NCBI GenBank assembly: GCA_945879115.1
Contig: CAMDUR010000001.1
Location: 1 to 64,000, forward strand
From: Polynucleobacter meluiroseus
GTDB lineage: Bacteria; Pseudomonadota; Gammaproteobacteria; Burkholderiales; Burkholderiaceae
Length of the DNA stretch: 64,000 bases
Reading direction: 5' to 3'
A program made the position numbers and the translations under genes. The notes below the pieces were generated by a model, which worked only from the letters and a program-made list of their open reading frames with translations, was not told the DNA's origin and searched no databases. The stretch's first letter is position 1, and the number at the start of each line of letters is the position of its first letter. Positions 61,994 through 64,000 of this stretch are shown piece by piece.

Positions 61994-62613
61994 AAAAGAA
62001 AGTCTTATTGGTAGATGACCATCCCGCAATGCTGTGGGCCTTAAAAAATATGCTGTCAGACTGCGTTCATTTTGAAATTATTGGAGAAGCTACTAATGGG
62101 GATGAATGTATTGAATTTTCAAGAAATGAAAAAGCCGATCTTATTATTTTAGATATTGATATGCCTCAGTCAGATGGTCTAGAAGTCATTAAGAGATTAA
62201 AAATAATTTCTCCAAAATCAAGAGTGTTGGTTGTTTCAAGTCTTGACCCCCAAATTTATGGAGGCAGGATTAGAACTATAGGTGGGCATGGCTTTATAAA
62301 TAAAACGGCAAACTCTGACATCATCATGGCGGCTTGCATTGCTGTGTCACAGGGATACACATTCTTTCATACTAATCAAAGCGGGCAAGCTCTCAGTACT
62401 GATGAAGAAATAATTTCATCTTTTTCACCAAGAGAGTTTCAGGTTCTTAAATATCTTGCCGATGGTTATGGAAATTGCGATATCTCAGAATTCCTTCACA
62501 TCAGCAATAAAACCGTATCAACTTATAAGAATCGAATATATCGAAAATTAGGAGTCAACAATATTGCTGAATTAATATCCTTTTGTAGACACAATAAGGT
62601 TGTTGATATTTAA
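61990..62613 (+). CDS. LuxR-type (BvgA/EvgA-like) response regulator
   Basis: A two-domain transcription regulator of 207 residues. The receiver domain (about 1-120) has D-D-H-P at 9-12, phospho-acceptor Asp55 in L-D-I-D-M-P and Lys105. The LuxR/FixJ helix-turn-helix is at about 145-200 (F-S-P-R-E-F-Q-V-L-K-Y-L-A, then N-K-T-V-S-T-Y-K-N-R-I-Y-R-K-L). The proportions match the NarL/BvgA class. It is translationally coupled to the EAL gene before it, and the kinase starts 1 base after it. Confidence 0.93.
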   Translation: MKKKVLLVDDHPAMLWALKNMLSDCVHFEIIGEATNGDECIEFSRNEKADLIILDIDMPQSDGLEVIKRLKIISPKSRVLVVSSLDPQIYGGRIRTIGGHGFINKTANSDIIMAACIAVSQGYTFFHTNQSGQALSTDEEIISSFSPREFQVLKYLADGYGNCDISEFLHISNKTVSTYKNRIYRKLGVNNIAELISFCRHNKVVDI

Positions 62614-62614
62614 T

Positions 62615-64000
62615 ATGTTTACACAAACCGAAACAGTGGCAGCATTATTAATGGTTGCCTGTCTTTATTTGTTTTATAAAAATCGTCAAGCTTTCAAACT
62701 TACCAATCAGCTTAAAGCTCAAACAGCTCATCTCAAGAATATGAATCAATTCAAAGGAGAAGCTATTTCCAATATTAGTCATGAAATAAGAACTCCTATT
62801 AGTGCCATATTAGGGGTTCAAGAGAAGATATTGAGAAGTAAAAGTTTGCCAGCGCATGAGGAAAGAATATTGGCAAGCGCCCATGCCTCGGCCTACTCAA
62901 TGCTAGATATACTAAACCAGGTATTAGATGCTGAAAAAATTGCAAAAGGTAAACTGCAACTAAAAGAAGAACCTTGTGACCTTAAAAATCTTCTTAAGCA
63001 CATTGAGAGAACTTTTTCAGAGTCGACCAATTCAAAAAATCTATTATTTTCAGTAACGATTTGCCCAGAAATCGCAGATAGCTTATTGATTGACAGTACA
63101 AGGTTAGGTCAAGTTATCCATAATCTTTTAAGTAATGCCATAAAACAGACAGAAGTTGGTCAGATTACATTGGTAACCCGAGTCCTTGCTAATGATCACT
63201 TTGGACAAATGGTTTATTTTGAGCTTGCGGATACTGGTTCAGGGATGACGCCAGATGATATCCATCGATTAAGGCAGCCTTATGAGCAAAACTTGCAAAA
63301 CATCAATCAGTTTTCACAATTGGGCTCAGGTCTTGGACTGCCAATCACTGAGCATCTTTTAACACTTATGGGCAGTTCCTTAACTATCGAATCAGAACTG
63401 AGCTTAGGTAGCAGTTTTAGTTTTTCTCTAGCCCTCAGAAGATCCATTGATCAACCTAGGTATGGTGCAATCAAAAACTCTTTTGAGGGTCCAATGGATC
63501 CAAGCCCCATCAATCAGACTGTTTTGGTGGTTGATGACCATACATCAAGTAGATTAATCACCGAAACACAATTTAAAGATATGGGCTATTGCGTTCAAAG
63601 CTTATCTGATGCCTCTAAAGCCCTCCAACTGATGAGTCATCATCAATTTGATATGCTTATCACCGATTTTTCAATGCCAGGCATGAGCGGTCATGAATTT
63701 GCACAATTAGTTAGGAATTCTGAATATGGCAAAGATATTCAAATTTACGGTATTACTGCTCATACAGATGGTGCTAAAGAATTACTGAAAGAAAACTGCT
63801 ATTTTGATAATGTCTTAATCAAACCAGCATCGCTCAAGGATTGGCAAAGAGAAATTCATCTTAAAGAGACTTATATTGAAAGCCTCAAAAAACTAACAAT
63901 CAACGACCCAAAGATATATAAAATTATTGCGGAAGAAGTCTTTATTCACCAAAGCACCACAGTTCATCAACTACTTCCCATCCTATCTGAAAATAGCTCA
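62615..64000 (+). CDS. hybrid sensor histidine kinase (3' end outside window)
   Basis: 462 residues are visible; the frame is open to the window end. One N-terminal membrane helix (about 6-22) leads straight into a short coiled coil with no periplasmic or PAS/GAF sensor domain. The HisKA domain has S-H-E-I-R-T-P with His56. The ATPase domain has the N-box H-N-L-L-S-N-A (169-175), D-T-G-S-G at 207-211 and G-S-G-L-G-L at 237-242. A receiver domain follows, with D-D at 307-308, Asp351 and Lys403. The sequence after about residue 415 looks like the start of an HPt domain. This is the layout of BvgS/EvgS phosphorelay kinases without their sensor part; the partner is presumably the regulator just upstream. 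Confidence 0.92.
   Translation, partial: MFTQTETVAALLMVACLYLFYKNRQAFKLTNQLKAQTAHLKNMNQFKGEAISNISHEIRTPISAILGVQEKILRSKSLPAHEERILASAHASAYSMLDILNQVLDAEKIAKGKLQLKEEPCDLKNLLKHIERTFSESTNSKNLLFSVTICPEIADSLLIDSTRLGQVIHNLLSNAIKQTEVGQITLVTRVLANDHFGQMVYFELADTGSGMTPDDIHRLRQPYEQNLQNINQFSQLGSGLGLPITEHLLTLMGSSLTIESELSLGSSFSFSLALRRSIDQPRYGAIKNSFEGPMDPSPINQTVLVVDDHTSSRLITETQFKDMGYCVQSLSDASKALQLMSHHQFDMLITDFSMPGMSGHEFAQLVRNSEYGKDIQIYGITAHTDGAKELLKENCYFDNVLIKPASLKDWQREIHLKETYIESLKKLTINDPKIYKIIAEEVFIHQSTTVHQLLPILSENSS

Overview
The window is 64 kb of dense bacterial chromosome from a betaproteobacterium. Gene content, gene order and moderately low GC suggest a Polynucleobacter-like member of the Burkholderiaceae; this is inferred from the sequence, without a database search. 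Typical betaproteobacterial blocks include argF-argG, hrcA-hemH-grpE-dnaK-dnaJ, recG-oxyR-ubiA, queA-tgt-yajC-secD-secF, glcD-glcE-glcF-yggS-proC and a three-gene pntAA-pntAB-pntB. I found no rRNA, tRNA, insertion sequence, prophage or CRISPR array. Most gaps are under 150 bases and many neighbours overlap by 1 to 4 bases, so the genome looks streamlined.

Layout. 1-3800: the cut-off clpS, a secreted DUF192 protein, ppnP, argG, argF and a DUF3579 protein. 3800-9420: rpsT, murJ, a SirB1-type protein, mutL and miaA. 9440-15800: purM, a shortened AI-2E/PerM permease, hda, a HAD phosphatase, pcnB, folK and panB. 15790-21780 (minus strand): the heat-shock block. 21800-33650: nadK, recN, glnE, yhdP, a nitrilase-family hydrolase and tldD. 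33650-35570: an attenuator-controlled DAHP synthase gene facing a cobalamin adenosyltransferase gene. 35600-41040: glycolate oxidase plus yggS and proC. 41040-44900: ubiA, oxyR and recG. 44920-50330: tRNA queuosine genes and Sec accessory genes. 50380-55500: aroQ, waaA, purB, a glutathione transferase and mnmA. 55640-58550: transhydrogenase. 58640-60990: a tiny basic ORF and groL-groES with a CIRCE operator. 61140-64000: an EAL-like protein, a LuxR-type response regulator and a hybrid histidine kinase cut by the window edge.

Three regulatory features stand out. (1) Upstream of the DAHP synthase gene is a 25-codon ORF with seven consecutive aromatic codons (Tyr-Phe-Phe-Tyr-Phe-Trp-Phe), followed by competing hairpins and a strong intrinsic terminator. 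This is a complete transcription attenuator that could sense all three aromatic amino acids. (2) Heat-shock control is split: groES-groL has a perfect CIRCE (HrcA operator) on its promoter, while grpE-dnaK-dnaJ has a sigma32-like promoter and no CIRCE; hrcA lies in the same cluster as grpE. (3) The last three genes resemble Bordetella bvgR-bvgA-bvgS in domain content, but the EAL protein has lost its catalytic residues and the kinase has no sensor domain. Several genes also have a -10-like hexamer only 6 or 7 bases before the start codon and no clear ribosome binding site, which suggests leaderless mRNAs.
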